This document shows, piece after piece, positions 1 to 10,996 of a stretch of 64,000 nucleotides of DNA. The stretch comes from Mucilaginibacter sp. 44-25 (GTDB lineage: Bacteria; Bacteroidota; Bacteroidia; Sphingobacteriales; Sphingobacteriaceae). The DNA is taken from the NCBI GenBank assembly GCA_001898335.1, contig MKTS01000001.1:124001-188000 (forward strand), given 5' to 3'. Within the stretch, counting starts at the first letter, position 1. Each line of letters begins with the position of its first letter. The translations under genes and the position numbers were made by a program. The notes under the pieces were generated by a model. The model did no database searches. It was not told the origin of the DNA and saw only the letters and a list, made by a program, of their open reading frames with translations.

Positions 1-860
1 AGCGCCTGTTTTAAGTAAAATATAGCCATAGGCTGATCTTTTATGGCTTTGTAGGTAAGCGCAGTATAGTAATATGACGACTCGTTTTGTGCTAACTTAG
101 GTATAGATAAAAACGCGTCCAATGCGCACTCGTAACTTTTAATATTGTAATAAGCAACGCCCATTTTACTTAATACCAGGCCCGAGTTATCACCATTGGC
201 TATTAGCTTAGTGCAGGTGTTAATGGTTTCGTTCCACTTTTTTTGTGTGTATTGCAATCGCATGAGGCTATTCAGCAGGATAATATTTTCCTGGTCGGCT
301 TCAATAGCTTTGTTTAAGATCTGCTCCGCTTTTGGCGTAAGCTTAAGATTGATATACAGATTGCTCAGGTCTGATGCTATATCTGGTTCGGTAGGGTTAA
401 GGGCATTAGCTTTTTGCAGATAATTGATTTCTGCCGGAAGATCATTCTTATCGGTACTTATCTTAGCTAATTGTTTATATACCAAAAAATTACTGGTATC
501 CCGTTCAACTATCCGTTTATAGTATATCTCCGCTTTCGCGTTATTTCCACGCCTCATATTAATACCTGCAAGGCTAAACAATACACTTTTATTAGTTGAA
601 TCGATATCATAAACGCGCTGATAGTATTTTTCGGCTTCGCTAAGTTTACCTGCCATGCTGGTAGTGTAGGCCAATTGCCCCAGAGCTTTTACGTTTTGAA
701 TCGGCTCGGCATAACTCTGTTTCAAATAATCCGCTGCTTCGGCAAAGCGTTGGGTTTGATAATATTCGAGTAGTAATTCATCATTTATCTTAATAGCTTG
801 CTGTGCGTTAACGCCTATGGAAATGAACAAAAGTGAGAGGGATAGGAGGTAATATTTCAT
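1..860 (-). CDS. TPR-repeat secreted protein, 3' end outside window
   Basis: The minus strand is open from an ATG at 858-860 to the left edge, giving 286 residues without a stop. The N-terminus MKYYLLSLSLLFISIGVNAQ is a signal peptide ending in the typical Bacteroidota ...NAQ cleavage site. The rest is a run of helical pairs with TPR spacing, such as AEKYYQRVYDIDSTNKSVLF, AEIYYKRIVERD and AINYLQKANALNPTEPDIA. TPR proteins act as protein-binding scaffolds, here presumably in the periplasm. No catalytic domain is visible in the part present. It is divergent from the DUF1080 gene, with a short palindrome between them. The C-terminus lies beyond the window, so a further domain cannot be excluded. 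Confidence 0.8.
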   Translation of the reverse strand, partial: MKYYLLSLSLLFISIGVNAQQAIKINDELLLEYYQTQRFAEAADYLKQSYAEPIQNVKALGQLAYTTSMAGKLSEAEKYYQRVYDIDSTNKSVLFSLAGINMRRGNNAKAEIYYKRIVERDTSNFLVYKQLAKISTDKNDLPAEINYLQKANALNPTEPDIASDLSNLYINLKLTPKAEQILNKAIEADQENIILLNSLMRLQYTQKKWNETINTCTKLIANGDNSGLVLSKMGVAYYNIKSYECALDAFLSIPKLAQNESSYYYTALTYKAIKDQPMAIFYLKQA

Positions 861-880
861 ATAACTAATTTATTAGTTAT
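861..880. promoter_or_regulatory. Perfect 8-4-8 palindrome between divergent genes
   Basis: ATAACTAA-TTTA-TTAGTTAT forms a perfect inverted repeat directly abutting the start codon of the TPR gene and about 50 bp ahead of the DUF1080 gene. It could be an operator or simply AT-rich chance; nothing else supports a function. Confidence 0.3.
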
Positions 881-929
881 ACCTCTTAATTGCAAATGTT
901 TTGTAGCTTTAACTACTCAATAACCAATT

Positions 930-1895
930 ATGAATAAACAATCACTCGTTAACAAATTTTTTAAAGGTACACTGGCTGTGCTATTTGCTGCATCAGCATG
1001 GACTACCGCACATGCGCAGGAAGTAAAGAAAGCACCGGATGTAATAGGCCGCTGGGATATTACCATGGAGAAGGACGGTAAGATGCAACCATCATGGCTG
1101 GAAGTACAAAAATCAGGTTTTCATACCATGATCGGCCGTTTTACCTATGCCTTTGGTAGCGCACGCCCTATTGCAGAAGTAAAATCGGAAAACGGGAAGT
1201 ACACGTTTTCTATACCACCACAATGGGAGCCGGGTACCCGTAATATGGATTTCGAATTTGAAGCGAATGGCGATGCCATAAAAGGCACCATGGTTTATAC
1301 TGATGGCAAAACATACAGCTTTACAGGTGTACGCGCGCCTGAATTACTGCCTACAAAAGCACCGGTTTGGGGTACTCCCGTAAAACTTTTCAATGGTAAA
1401 GATACTAAGGGCTGGCATACAGATGGCAAGAACCAGTGGGTGGTAGAGAATGGTATATTGCGCAGCAAACAATCAGGCGCTAACCTCATTACCGATCAAA
1501 AGTTTAAAAACTTTAAGCTGCACATCGAGTTCAGGTACCAGAGAGGCAGCAATAGCGGCGTTTACCTGCGTGGCCGTTACGAAACGCAGATCATTGATAC
1601 CAAAACAGGAGATCCTGAACCGCTGATGAACCAGTTTAGCTCTATCTATGGCTTTATGCAGCCTAACCGCATGATGGCTAAAAACGCCGGCGAATGGCAG
1701 TCGTACGACATTACTTTAGTTGGACGGGTAGTGACCATTGTTGCCAACGGTAAAGAGGTGATCTGCCAGCAGGTGATCCCGGGTATTACCGGCGGTGCCC
1801 TTGATAGTAACGAAGGTGAACCAGGCCCGCTAATGCTACAAGGCGACCATGGCCCTATCGACTACAGGAATATTGTAATAACACCGGCTAAGTAG
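930..1895 (+). CDS. Secreted DUF1080 (3-keto-disaccharide hydrolase-like) protein
   Basis: A 321-residue protein with a signal peptide (residues 1-29, ending TTAHAQ). Residues about 35-135 form a beta-rich leading domain (GRWDITMEKDGKMQPSWLEV). Residues about 145-321 match the DUF1080 / laminin-G-like fold, with the usual signatures VKLFNGKDTKGW, WVVENGIL, FKLHIEFRYQRGSNSGVYLRG and GPLMLQGDHGPIDYRNI. Family members are periplasmic; characterised ones act on 3-keto-glycosides or bind sugars, and many are uncharacterised. Transcription is monocistronic: a divergent gene lies upstream and a strong terminator immediately downstream. The domain call is firm; the substrate is unknown. Confidence 0.8.
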   Translation: MNKQSLVNKFFKGTLAVLFAASAWTTAHAQEVKKAPDVIGRWDITMEKDGKMQPSWLEVQKSGFHTMIGRFTYAFGSARPIAEVKSENGKYTFSIPPQWEPGTRNMDFEFEANGDAIKGTMVYTDGKTYSFTGVRAPELLPTKAPVWGTPVKLFNGKDTKGWHTDGKNQWVVENGILRSKQSGANLITDQKFKNFKLHIEFRYQRGSNSGVYLRGRYETQIIDTKTGDPEPLMNQFSSIYGFMQPNRMMAKNAGEWQSYDITLVGRVVTIVANGKEVICQQVIPGITGGALDSNEGEPGPLMLQGDHGPIDYRNIVITPAK

Positions 1896-1906
1896 TAGTC
1901 GTAACC

Positions 1907-1947
1907 AAAAAACAAAGGCCTTGCTAAAAGCAAGGCCTTTGTTTTTT
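1907..1947 (+). terminator. Intrinsic terminator after the DUF1080 gene
   Basis: An 18-nt perfect stem (core CAAAGGCCTTGC / GCAAGGCCTTTG) with loop TAAAA is flanked by A- and T-runs, so it could terminate in both directions. It starts 11 nt after the stop codon. Confidence 0.9.
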
Positions 1948-1961
1948 ATTAAACGATGTCG

Positions 1962-2116
1962 TTGCGAGCGATAGCGTGGCAATCTCATAGAAAGGAAATA
2001 ACAAGCTAATCATACCAGTCAGCACTCAGAAACCAACCCATCAGCATTGGTGGTACACTGTTGAATATGCATTGTTACGTATTTGTCCTATAAGATTGCC
2101 ACGCTATCGCTCGCAA
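1962..2116. repeat. Inverted-repeat intergenic element (copy A)
   Basis: A perfect 24-nt inverted repeat: left arm 1962-1985 (begins TTGCGAGCGATAGCG), right arm 2093-2116, bracketing about 107 bp without coding potential. The same arm, with one base changed, recurs at 37153-37176, so this is a dispersed family rather than a local hairpin. It lies between convergent genes. Confidence 0.8.
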
Positions 2117-2175
2117 TGAAACAATTTATTTCGACAACCTAATCTCTGATCAACCAACCTCCAATCTCTAATAAA

Positions 2176-5100
2176 TTACTTCACCACTTCAACCCATTTG
2201 CCCTGTATCAGCGCGTTAATGTTGTGGTCATACATGGCTTCGGTGTAGGCTGCGGGCAGGTAATACTTGCCCGCGTAGGCCGCGTTTAGCATAACATAGT
2301 AAACCACTTCCTTACCTTCCGGCAGGCTGAAATAGGTGTTCACCCTGTCGTCACGGATGTCGCGGTAGTCTGATGGTGAGGATTTAAACGCCTCGTCATT
2401 GTTCAGCATACGGCTGTTCAGTATCTCCCAGCCTGACGGGAATATCTGCGTAAGCGCCAGGTTATCATACCGGCCGCGTTTACCCGGATTTTTAATGGTT
2501 ACCTGCGCAACAAAGTCAGTACCCTGTTTTAGAGATGTTGGGTCGATAAGATTCCCCGCTAAGGAGAAGTAAGCCACCTTCATCTGCAGTACATCGGGGT
2601 TTACATAAGTTTTTACATCCTGTCCGGATGAAGGCTGTCCTTGCTGTATCAGCCTTACGTAAAGCCGGTTATTGCCAGTATTCTTTAAGGAGAATTTACC
2701 GCCATTAGGCGCGAGTTCCTGCTGCCATACGTATGATTTAGCGTTGATATTTCCTTTACTATTACCGGCATTATAAGTGAACTGCACCTTACCGCCATTT
2801 TTATTAACGCCACAATACTGCGCTATGGCTATTAACGAGTAAGCAGTGGTTTGGGTACTGTACCAGCTATCCTGCGATAATTTAGCTGCTACCGTCCTTA
2901 CCAAACCGGCTGCGCGTTGCTGTTGCCCAAGCAGAGTTAGGGTTTCCAATATCATTGCCTCATCGCGCAGGTCGCTGCCGTAAGTGCCATACATGCTATT
3001 GTAAGGTTTAACAGTTGTTGGCAGCCTGGCTATCAGGCGTAAGCCCACTTCCGGCTGGCCGGCCAATTTGTAAGCAGCGGCTAATCTCCAGCGGCCCTCG
3101 TTGCTCAGGTAGTTATACTCCCTTAAACGGTTCATGGCGCCCAATTCAGGAGAGCCAGCCAGGGCCAGCAGGTATAAACGGTAAGCCTGCACCAGATCGG
3201 TATAATAATAACCACCGTGTATGTTGCTGTTAGGGTTAGGCGACCAGTCAACCGCTTTTTGTTTTTGATAGCGTTTCCAGTCGTCCAGCATGCCCGATGG
3301 CAGGCTGTAGCCTTTGGTTTGCGCCAATATCAGGAAGTGGCCGGCATAATTGGTTCCCCACTCGTCGGCATTGCCACCATCGGGCCAGTAGCTTAAACCA
3401 CCACCCGCAACACGGAAGCCATTCAAGCGTGCAATGGTCGATTTGATATTCCGCTCCGTTTCCGCCTTTTGGCGAGGAGTAAGATCAAGCAGGTCATTCA
3501 GGTACAACTGCGGGAAACCCGACGAAGTGGTTTGCTCAACACAACCATGCGGGTAGGTAATGAGGTAGTTAAGGCGTTTGGCCAGGTTAAGTGATGGTAT
3601 GCTCGATACCTCCAGCGTAGCCTTGTTGGTACCATTAATGCCGATGGCATTATAAATAGCGCCATAAGCAGCACCCGGTGTAAGTTCTTTTTCAGAAATG
3701 CGCGTTACCGGCGGGTTAGGGTTACGCACGTTCAGCTCAACATCGTAAGCCGAGATTTCGCTACCCGCTTTGGCAATGATCTTCACTTTACCAACGCCCA
3801 CAAAATCCTTCACATCAAGGTCAAAGGTTACCAGTTGGTCGCCCGGTTTAGCAAATCTGATCACCTTGGTGTTGTTACCGGCTAAATTGCTGAACGCGTT
3901 TGATTGTACCTGTACGGTAACCGCTTTAATATTGTTCTCCATCGCAAATACGGTTACCGGCAGTTGGATCTTTTCTGACGGACCCAATACACGCGGGAGC
4001 GTTGCCAATATCATCAGTGGTTTTTTAACAGCTACTGCTTTTTCAGCAGCGCCATAAGCGCCACCATGGCCGGCAATAACCATCGCCTTAACCGAGCCCA
4101 CATATTGCGGCAGGGTAAATTTGGTGGTTTGTTTATCGCCTGCATCGAGGTGAAAAGGCCCCAGAAATTTTACTACCGGTTTAAACCGGTTTACGGTAAC
4201 ATCCTTTTTAACGCCGTTGGTGCCATCGCCTCCAATGCTCAATATACGCTCCAAACCGCCACCAAAGGCACCTATTACATAATCGAACAAGTCCCAGGTT
4301 TTAACGCCTAATGCTTCACGCGCGTAAAATGCCTCATGCGGGTCAGGGGTCTTATAGTTGGTAATATCCAGCAAACCTTCATCCACAATAGCAATGGTAT
4401 AGGTCATTTCCTTGCCGGAGGCTTCTGAAACGGTAATAGCGGATTGCGTTTCCGGCCGTATCTTATCCGGCATGCTGATCACTGGTTTCAGCACGGTGGC
4501 AGGGTCATCTACTACTAACGGTATAGCACCATACATACGGATAGGCAGGTCATTAACAGTTTGCGCATGCCGTTGCAGCAGGGTAACGTTCACAAAAACG
4601 TTTGGCGCCATTGTTTCGTCTATCTTAAAGCTGTAACGCGTTTCTCCTTTCTTAGTATCTATCCAGGTGGTTTTAAGCACTTTGCTGCCATTCTCAAAAC
4701 TGATCAAAGCCCTGCCATCGCCACCGGTAGGGATGGTCAGCGTAGCCTCTTCGCCCACTTTATAGTTAGGTTTATCTGAGGTAAACGACAGCATGGCCGC
4801 CTCTGTAGGGTCGGTGTTTTGCAATCGCTCAGACCAATTTGGCCAATCCACATAAATGATCTTACCGGTAGAGTGGCCGGTTTGCGGGTCTTTTATACGA
4901 ATGAGGTAACGGCCCCAGTCGGCTTTGTTTATCCTTAAGTTCCACTTTCCCCGGCCGTTGCTTAGCTGTACATTGTCTGTTTTTACAAGCTTGTTGTAAC
5001 GATCCTGCGTAAAGTTGCTTAGTTCGTTACCGGTTTCATCCCACCACCAGCGCCATTGTATCTTGTAAAGTTCAACCTCAACATTGCGGCTGCCTGCTAA

Positions 5101-7793
5101 AGGCGAACCATTTACATCTACATCGGCTATGTCTATCTGGTGGTCTTTATCTGTTACCAGCATACCACTAAGGTCACTGCCTTTAGGCGTTTTTATGCCT
5201 ACATAACCACTGTAAACGTTATAAGGCATACTGGCTTGTTGTATGCTGAAGTTACCGCCCGCCTCAAACACTTTAACTACGAAGTTTGCGCGTAACTGGC
5301 CGGGAGCCTGTTTTTCAACATTGATATCAGGGTTTACCTGTGCTACGCCGTTCTCGTTCAGTTTGCCATCAAAAACAGTTTGCGTTTGGGTGTTGAACGC
5401 CAGGGTGGGATCATCAAAGTTATAATCCTCAAAACCTTTAAAGTCTGTTTTTTGTGATGACAGGAATGCATCAACCTTCGCCTTTAAATTTTGCGCCGCA
5501 CCGCCAAACAGCCATTGCGCGCTTAGGGTACTATTAATGCCGTCGTTTTTGGTGAGTTCTTTAACGTTGCCAAAGTCGAGTTTTATCTTCAACCTGTTTG
5601 GCATAATGGTTTCCACCTTGATGTTCTTTTGGAAAGACGCGCCACCAACTTTTACCACCGCGCTCCAGTTTCCTGTGGGTGAGCTGGTTTCAGTAGCGGT
5701 ATGGAAACTATAAAAACCATCTACAGAACTGGTACGTGTTATCTTTTTATAGAGCTGGCCGCTTGGGTTGTACAATTCAAACTCCACCGGATGGTCTGCC
5801 GGCAGGGTTTTAAGTTTGTCTTCCAGGATAAAGGTAACGAATATGGAATCGCCGGGGCGCCACACACCACGTTCGCCGTACAGGAAACCTTTAAGGCCGT
5901 TTTGCACCTGCTCGCCGCCAACATTAAAGCGGGAGAGGGGGAGCGAACTACCATCGTCAAGCTTTAGATAACCGCGCTCGTTGCCTTTTTTGGCTACCAG
6001 CAGGTATGGCTTACGTTTTAAGTTAAAGTGGCCATGCCATCGCCGTCAGACTTTGATTTAAGGATCACTTGTTTCTGGTAATCCAGCAATTCGAGCTCAA
6101 CACCGCCCATTGGCTCGGCACTCAGAATGTTGGTTACCGCAACCGTCATGGTATTATCGTTTCCGCGTTTAGCAATTAGGCCGATGTTTGACGCGATGAT
6201 ATTACGCGTTGCCCAACGGTTTTTGGTGAAGTACGATTCTGTGCAGGGGTCATTGCGGTCCTGCCAACTGTAACCTTCAGGGTAATAATTATCGTATCGC
6301 TGCCAAAAGTCGTCGTCTTCATCATTTACACGGCCGGTGTTGTTGCCACCATATTCACCTCCTTCATAGTCCTCGCCATCATCATCGTTGCTTTTGGCAA
6401 CCAGTTTGCCGGCACTGCAGTTATAAAGCGAATATTCTTTACGGAAACCGATGATAACGCGATAAATAGCACCAGGTTCGGCACGCATCAGCTGATCAAC
6501 ATCCAGCATAAAGCGGTTCTTTTTGGTGAGGTTTATGCCTTTATCTACATCAAGCCTGATGGTTTTTTGTACAACAGGTTTACCCACCTGCCTTAACTCC
6601 ACGCCACCATCAAAGCCATTGCTCTGGAAGTATTGCGGAACATTGTTCTCGTAAATTTTAATAATGCTTACATCAACCGCGTTCAGGTTAACGGCTTCAA
6701 AAGGCATCATTAATTTACCCGAATCGGGCAGGATAACACCCTTGCCCGGGATGATCACCTGCGGTAAGCGGTTCTCAAAGAAAACGTTAGCCGTGTAAGC
6801 CTTTTTTATCTTTTGGTGACTGATGCTGTAAATGCCCTCATTAACAAATACATTGTAGTTACCCTGTAAACGCTCCGGCGCATAAACTTTAACAATGCTG
6901 CCATCAATAGTGTACGCGGCATCGGCAACATTGGTGATGCCGATAAGTCCGCTCAATTCCTGCCCAACCAGGATAGGATCGGAAAACTGCACGGATACAT
7001 ACTGGTCGTTATCCTGCACGGCGCGTACTTCCAGTACTTTAAAATCGCCTTTTGCAGGAACCTCATAATCCTGCTTGCCCTTCTTATCAATATCTAAAGC
7101 ATCCCCGTCCCAATCTACAGCGAGGGGAGTGGCGCTTTCTGTACGTGTAATATTGTCAACTGTAAACTGGTGTGATTTTGCCAACCCATTGTGCTGCCAG
7201 CTAATTTTGGTCGCTGTTGGATAGTTTATTTTTATCAATTTCTCCACTTTGGCCGGGTCTTCCACATCAGCGGTCTGTATGGTACCCGTCAGCTTCATTC
7301 TGTCTGTAGAGGTAGAGGTGGCAGAACGGAGACCTGCGAAAGAAATGGTAAAATCGGGCTTTACGGTTTGGAAATTGAATTTGAAGTGCTCAAAGTCACT
7401 TTCAACCTTTACTACCTTTCCTAAAGCAAAATCAACGGCGTAATCTTCATTAGCGTCCATGGCCTCCGCGGGCCTGAATTCTATTGTACGATCATCAATC
7501 CAATAGGCTTTTCCTTTAACCGATGGCGAAAAATCAAAGATATCGTCTTTGAGTTCTTCATTTTGGGCATGACTTACCTGCAACTCGCCGGCAAGTTTTA
7601 TGCGGATAGGACTTTTTTTAGAAATTACACCAGTGGTATATGATTCTATATATTTACTGAAAGCAATATCAACCTTTTGATTTTGGTGTTTGTGGCGACG
7701 GGCAAAGAAGATGACCAGCGCGATCAAAATAAGGGAAACAGCTACAATAACCTGTCCTCTGCGATAGCTGACAAGTTTAATAAGGTTTTTCAT
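2176..7793 (-). pseudogene. Alpha-2-macroglobulin family protein, interrupted by one-base frameshift
   Basis: Two minus-strand frames together make one protein of about 1,870 residues, normal for Bacteroidota alpha-2-macroglobulins. The upstream part (7793-6018, 591 aa) has an N-terminal membrane anchor (residues about 14-31) and beta-rich macroglobulin domains, and ends DGMATLT-stop at 6018-6020. The downstream frame is open across the stop and reads FNLKRKPYLLVAKKGNERG before the later ATG at 5907. One missing T near 6025-6027 (ACTTTAAC instead of ACTTTTAAC) explains the break. The downstream part keeps the MG2 segment (GVWRPGDS), the bait/alpha-2-macroglobulin region and the thioester motif GCVEQ (Cys codon 3541-3543). 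The family traps proteases in the periplasm. The break is either a real recent pseudogene or a base-call error; all other domains look intact. No pbpC partner is adjacent. Confidence 0.85.
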
Positions 7794-7886
7794 AGAGTAA
7801 GGTAAATTGCCATGAATTTAAAACTTTTAGAAGTTTAAAGCAATTTTAGTCCTTATCTTTTTGGACGATCACATAAATTTATAATT

Positions 7887-8279
7887 ATGGATGCCGGATT
7901 TAAAGCACATATATTACCCACACTCACCGTGAACAATGCCTTAGCCGCCATAACGTTTTATCAGCAAGCGTTTGGCGCTCAGTTGCTAACCAGTAATACA
8001 GCCGACGGGCACACGGTTGGCGTGTTAGCTATAGAGGAAGCACAATTTGTTGTAGCAGATGAATCGCCGGCGAATGGAACAGTTGGGCCGGATAAACAAA
8101 ACGGCGTAAGTATCAGGATCGGGTTAATGGTATCCGACCCTGATGCCGTTGCGAACCGTGCTGTTGAGGCAGGTATTACAACTGTTTATCCTGTGGCCGA
8201 CCAGGATTATGGTTACCGCCTTGGGTGTTTTATTGACCCGTTTGGGCACCATTGGGAAATAGGTAAGCCGCTTTTTTAG
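7887..8279 (+). CDS. VOC / glyoxalase-like (PhnB-type) protein
   Basis: A 130-residue protein of the vicinal oxygen chelate superfamily, made of two beta-alpha-beta-beta-beta modules. It opens AHILPTLTVNNALAAITFYQQAFGAQ, and ends with YGYRLGCFIDPFGHHWEIG, which are the hallmarks of the PhnB / bleomycin-resistance-like group. Members are small cytoplasmic metal-binding enzymes or antibiotic-binding proteins; the substrate cannot be told from sequence. It is divergent from the alpha-2-macroglobulin gene, and its 3' end overlaps the stop of the NRPS-like gene by 4 nt (convergent). Confidence 0.8.
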   Translation: MDAGFKAHILPTLTVNNALAAITFYQQAFGAQLLTSNTADGHTVGVLAIEEAQFVVADESPANGTVGPDKQNGVSIRIGLMVSDPDAVANRAVEAGITTVYPVADQDYGYRLGCFIDPFGHHWEIGKPLF

Positions 8280-10909
8280 CCCTTTGAGCTTTTACCGGCG
8301 GCCTCGTCTAAGCATTTTTGCAATACCTGTGCAAATTCCTTATCATTAGGCGGCGCGAAGATGGTGTTATGTTCGCCGGGTATATCGTGCACATGCACGC
8401 CTTTTAACGCAAAAGGTTTCCAGCCCAGGTATTTAAAATCGTTCATGTAAAACGTTTTCTTTTTGGCACGGAAAAGTTCAATAGCAATATTTACAGGTGT
8501 AAGCAGATAGTTTTTCTGCGCAGCCAGGCTGCGTTCATGTATATCATCTGTATAGGCCGAGAAGCCCTCTTTTTTATCAGCAGGCAACACGTTTTTAAAT
8601 AGTTTTTTTATTCTGCGGCCTATTTCACGGCTTTTGTACTCAATGGTACGTGCAGGGTCCTGAGCAAACAGTACAGGCGTGTAAGCTATTTGTTTAACCA
8701 GCAACCAGGCATTATCAACAAAACGTTTGAGGGGAGAGTCGAACTTTTGGGTTTGGTCGGCATAGGTATCAAACATGGCCAGCATCTTTACATCCTTTCC
8801 CATTGCCAGCATTTGCTTGGCCATTTCGTACGCAATTAAGCCGCCGAGCGAATAACCTGCTACGGCGTAAGGGCCTACCGGGTCGTGGTTAATAATTTCA
8901 TCCACATAATTGGCAGCAATTTCTTCCATCACATCAAGAGGTTCATCAATACCATTAAGGCCTTTTGCCTGTAAACCATAAACAGGCTGTTCGTCGTCCA
9001 TATTCATAGCCAGGGCGTTAAAAAGCAATACGTTTAAGCCTGCGCCATGCACAATATACAGAGGCATTTTACTGCCCCTGGGTTTAATGGGTACTAATGA
9101 TTCCCAGGTAATAGCCTCGGCATCAATTTCCAGCCTTGAGGCCAGTTTCTCAACGGTTGAGTATTCAAATAAAGTGGCCAACGGTAGGCGTTTGCCTGTT
9201 TCCTGCTCCAGGCGCGCCATAATTTTCACGGCTACCAAAGAGCGGCCCCCTAACTGGAAAAAGTTATCAAATATGCTCACCTTTTCCAGCCCCATCATCT
9301 CTTCCCAAATGCCGGCAACCAGTTGCTCGTTACTGGTGCGGGGGGCTACATATTCGCCATCACGGTTAATGTGGCTGTAATCGGGCTTAGGTAAGGCCTT
9401 ACGGTCAATTTTACCATTGGGAGTCGAGGGTATAACATCCAGTAACACATAATCATCAGGTACCATGTATTCAGGCAAAACATCCAATAGTGCTTTGTCC
9501 CATTTATCTAAGTCGGTTTTGTCTGGTATACCAATTTGACCCGATTCCAGTACTAAATAGGCAACCAGGCGGGGGATGCCCGGCGTATCTTCACGGGCTA
9601 TCACTACGGCTTGTTTAATGCCTTCCTGCTTACCCAGGTTATGTTCAATCTCGCCCAGTTCAATACGGTAGCCACGTACTTTTACCTGGTGATCAATACG
9701 CCCCAGGTAAACAATATCGCCATCGGGTTTTATTTTGGCCAGGTCGCCGGTGCGGTATATTTTTTCACCTGGTGTAAACGGGTTATCAATAAAGCGTTCG
9801 GCATTAAGTTCGGGCCGGTTGAGGTAACCGCGTGCAACGCCATCGCCACCAATGTATATTTCACCTATTTCACCATTGGTCAGGTTGTTTTTTTCTTCGT
9901 CAAGAATGTATACCTGTGTATTGGCAACCGGCCAGCCAATGGTAATATCATTGGCATCGGTAATGTGCTTAATAATGGAGTAGATGGTAGTTTCGGTAGG
10001 CCCGTACATGTTCCAAACCGCTTTACTACGTGGTATCAACCGTTCGGCCAGGTCTTTAGCAAGCGCCTCGCCACCGGTAAATACGGTGAGTGGCAGGTAT
10101 TCGTCCCAACCCACTTCCAGCATCATGCGCCAGGTGTAGGGGGTAGCCTGTAAAATATTGATGTTTTGGGTGCGTACAATATCTAAAAGCGCCCGGCCGT
10201 CTTTCGCGGTTATTGAATCCGCAAGCACAATTTCGGCCCCACTGCTGAGCGGCAGGTACAGATCAACCCCTGCTATATCAAAAGAAATGGTTGCTACGGC
10301 CAGCATCCTTTCGCCCGGCTTGATACCCGGCTGCTTTTGCAGGCTCAGCATTACATTTACCAAACTATGATGCGCTATCTGCACGCCTTTTGGCTTGCCT
10401 GTTGAGCCCGAAGTATATAGAATGTAAGCAAGATCAGCTCCTGTAACGGTTTTCTCCGGTTCATTAGCCGGATGATCTTTCGAAGCAACCAGCGCATCCT
10501 CTATTAAAATTTCCCTGGTATTGGAGGCAAAGTGGCCTTTGTATTTTTGTGAGGTGAGCAATATGCGGGCGCTTGAATCATCCAGCATAAACTCGATACG
10601 ATCTTTTGGATATTCCGGATCAAGCGGTACGTAAATACTACCCGATTTTAAAATAGCCAGTAGAGATATTACCATTTCTGCGCACCTGTCAAGCGCAAGG
10701 CCAATTACCACACCTTTGCCGGCGCCTTGCTTAAGCAGCTCGCGGGTTAGGCGGTTAACGATTTGGTTAAGCTCGGTATAGGTATAGCTAACATGGTGAA
10801 ATGTTAAAGCGGTGTTATCAGGATATTTTGTTACGCTTTCAGTAAAAAGCTCAAATAACGTTTTTTCCTTAGGGTATAGTAGGTTAGTATTATTCACTAA
10901 GTATTCCAT
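8276..10909 (-). CDS. NRPS-like A-T-TE enzyme at the end of the exopolysaccharide operon
   Basis: An 877-residue single-module enzyme. An adenylation domain fills about residues 1-520 with all core motifs: YILYTSGSTGKPKG near 170, NMYGPTETT, YRTGDLAK, GRIDHQVKVRGYRIELGEIE and NGKIDRKALP. The Asp of FDIAGVD is at the position that normally binds the amino group of an alpha-amino acid. A carrier domain follows with FFQLGGRSL (near 553, Ser for phosphopantetheine). A thioesterase has GYSLGG (near 686), a FDTYAD acidic region and the His of GEHNTIF. There is no condensation domain, so it should activate a single acid and release or transfer it. It is the last gene of the polysaccharide operon, 87 nt after the GT2 gene. 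A role in aminoacylating the glycan is inference; an unrelated small metabolite is the alternative. Confidence 0.85.
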   Translation of the reverse strand: MEYLVNNTNLLYPKEKTLFELFTESVTKYPDNTALTFHHVSYTYTELNQIVNRLTRELLKQGAGKGVVIGLALDRCAEMVISLLAILKSGSIYVPLDPEYPKDRIEFMLDDSSARILLTSQKYKGHFASNTREILIEDALVASKDHPANEPEKTVTGADLAYILYTSGSTGKPKGVQIAHHSLVNVMLSLQKQPGIKPGERMLAVATISFDIAGVDLYLPLSSGAEIVLADSITAKDGRALLDIVRTQNINILQATPYTWRMMLEVGWDEYLPLTVFTGGEALAKDLAERLIPRSKAVWNMYGPTETTIYSIIKHITDANDITIGWPVANTQVYILDEEKNNLTNGEIGEIYIGGDGVARGYLNRPELNAERFIDNPFTPGEKIYRTGDLAKIKPDGDIVYLGRIDHQVKVRGYRIELGEIEHNLGKQEGIKQAVVIAREDTPGIPRLVAYLVLESGQIGIPDKTDLDKWDKALLDVLPEYMVPDDYVLLDVIPSTPNGKIDRKALPKPDYSHINRDGEYVAPRTSNEQLVAGIWEEMMGLEKVSIFDNFFQLGGRSLVAVKIMARLEQETGKRLPLATLFEYSTVEKLASRLEIDAEAITWESLVPIKPRGSKMPLYIVHGAGLNVLLFNALAMNMDDEQPVYGLQAKGLNGIDEPLDVMEEIAANYVDEIINHDPVGPYAVAGYSLGGLIAYEMAKQMLAMGKDVKMLAMFDTYADQTQKFDSPLKRFVDNAWLLVKQIAYTPVLFAQDPARTIEYKSREIGRRIKKLFKNVLPADKKEGFSAYTDDIHERSLAAQKNYLLTPVNIAIELFRAKKKTFYMNDFKYLGWKPFALKGVHVHDIPGEHNTIFAPPNDKEFAQVLQKCLDEAAGKSSKG

Positions 10910-10996
10910 TGTGTATTGATGCCGTATAATAACTTATTGGGTACTAAATTCCCCGTTCACATTTGTCCCAACCGCGAAACGCAACAATAAATAGGA

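Noticed and set aside
6015-6030. Programmed -1 frameshift making full-length alpha-2-macroglobulin
   Set aside because: The junction T TTA ACT is not a good slippery heptamer (A-site re-pairing fails) and no strong downstream stem was seen; a mutation or base-call error is simpler.
9611-10153. 180-residue plus-strand frame opposite the NRPS-like gene
   Set aside because: It is antisense to strongly conserved adenylation motifs and has no family resemblance; a frame shadow.
8276-10909. Siderophore or lipopeptide synthetase
   Set aside because: A single A-T-TE module without condensation domain, and no other NRPS, transporter or receptor genes nearby.
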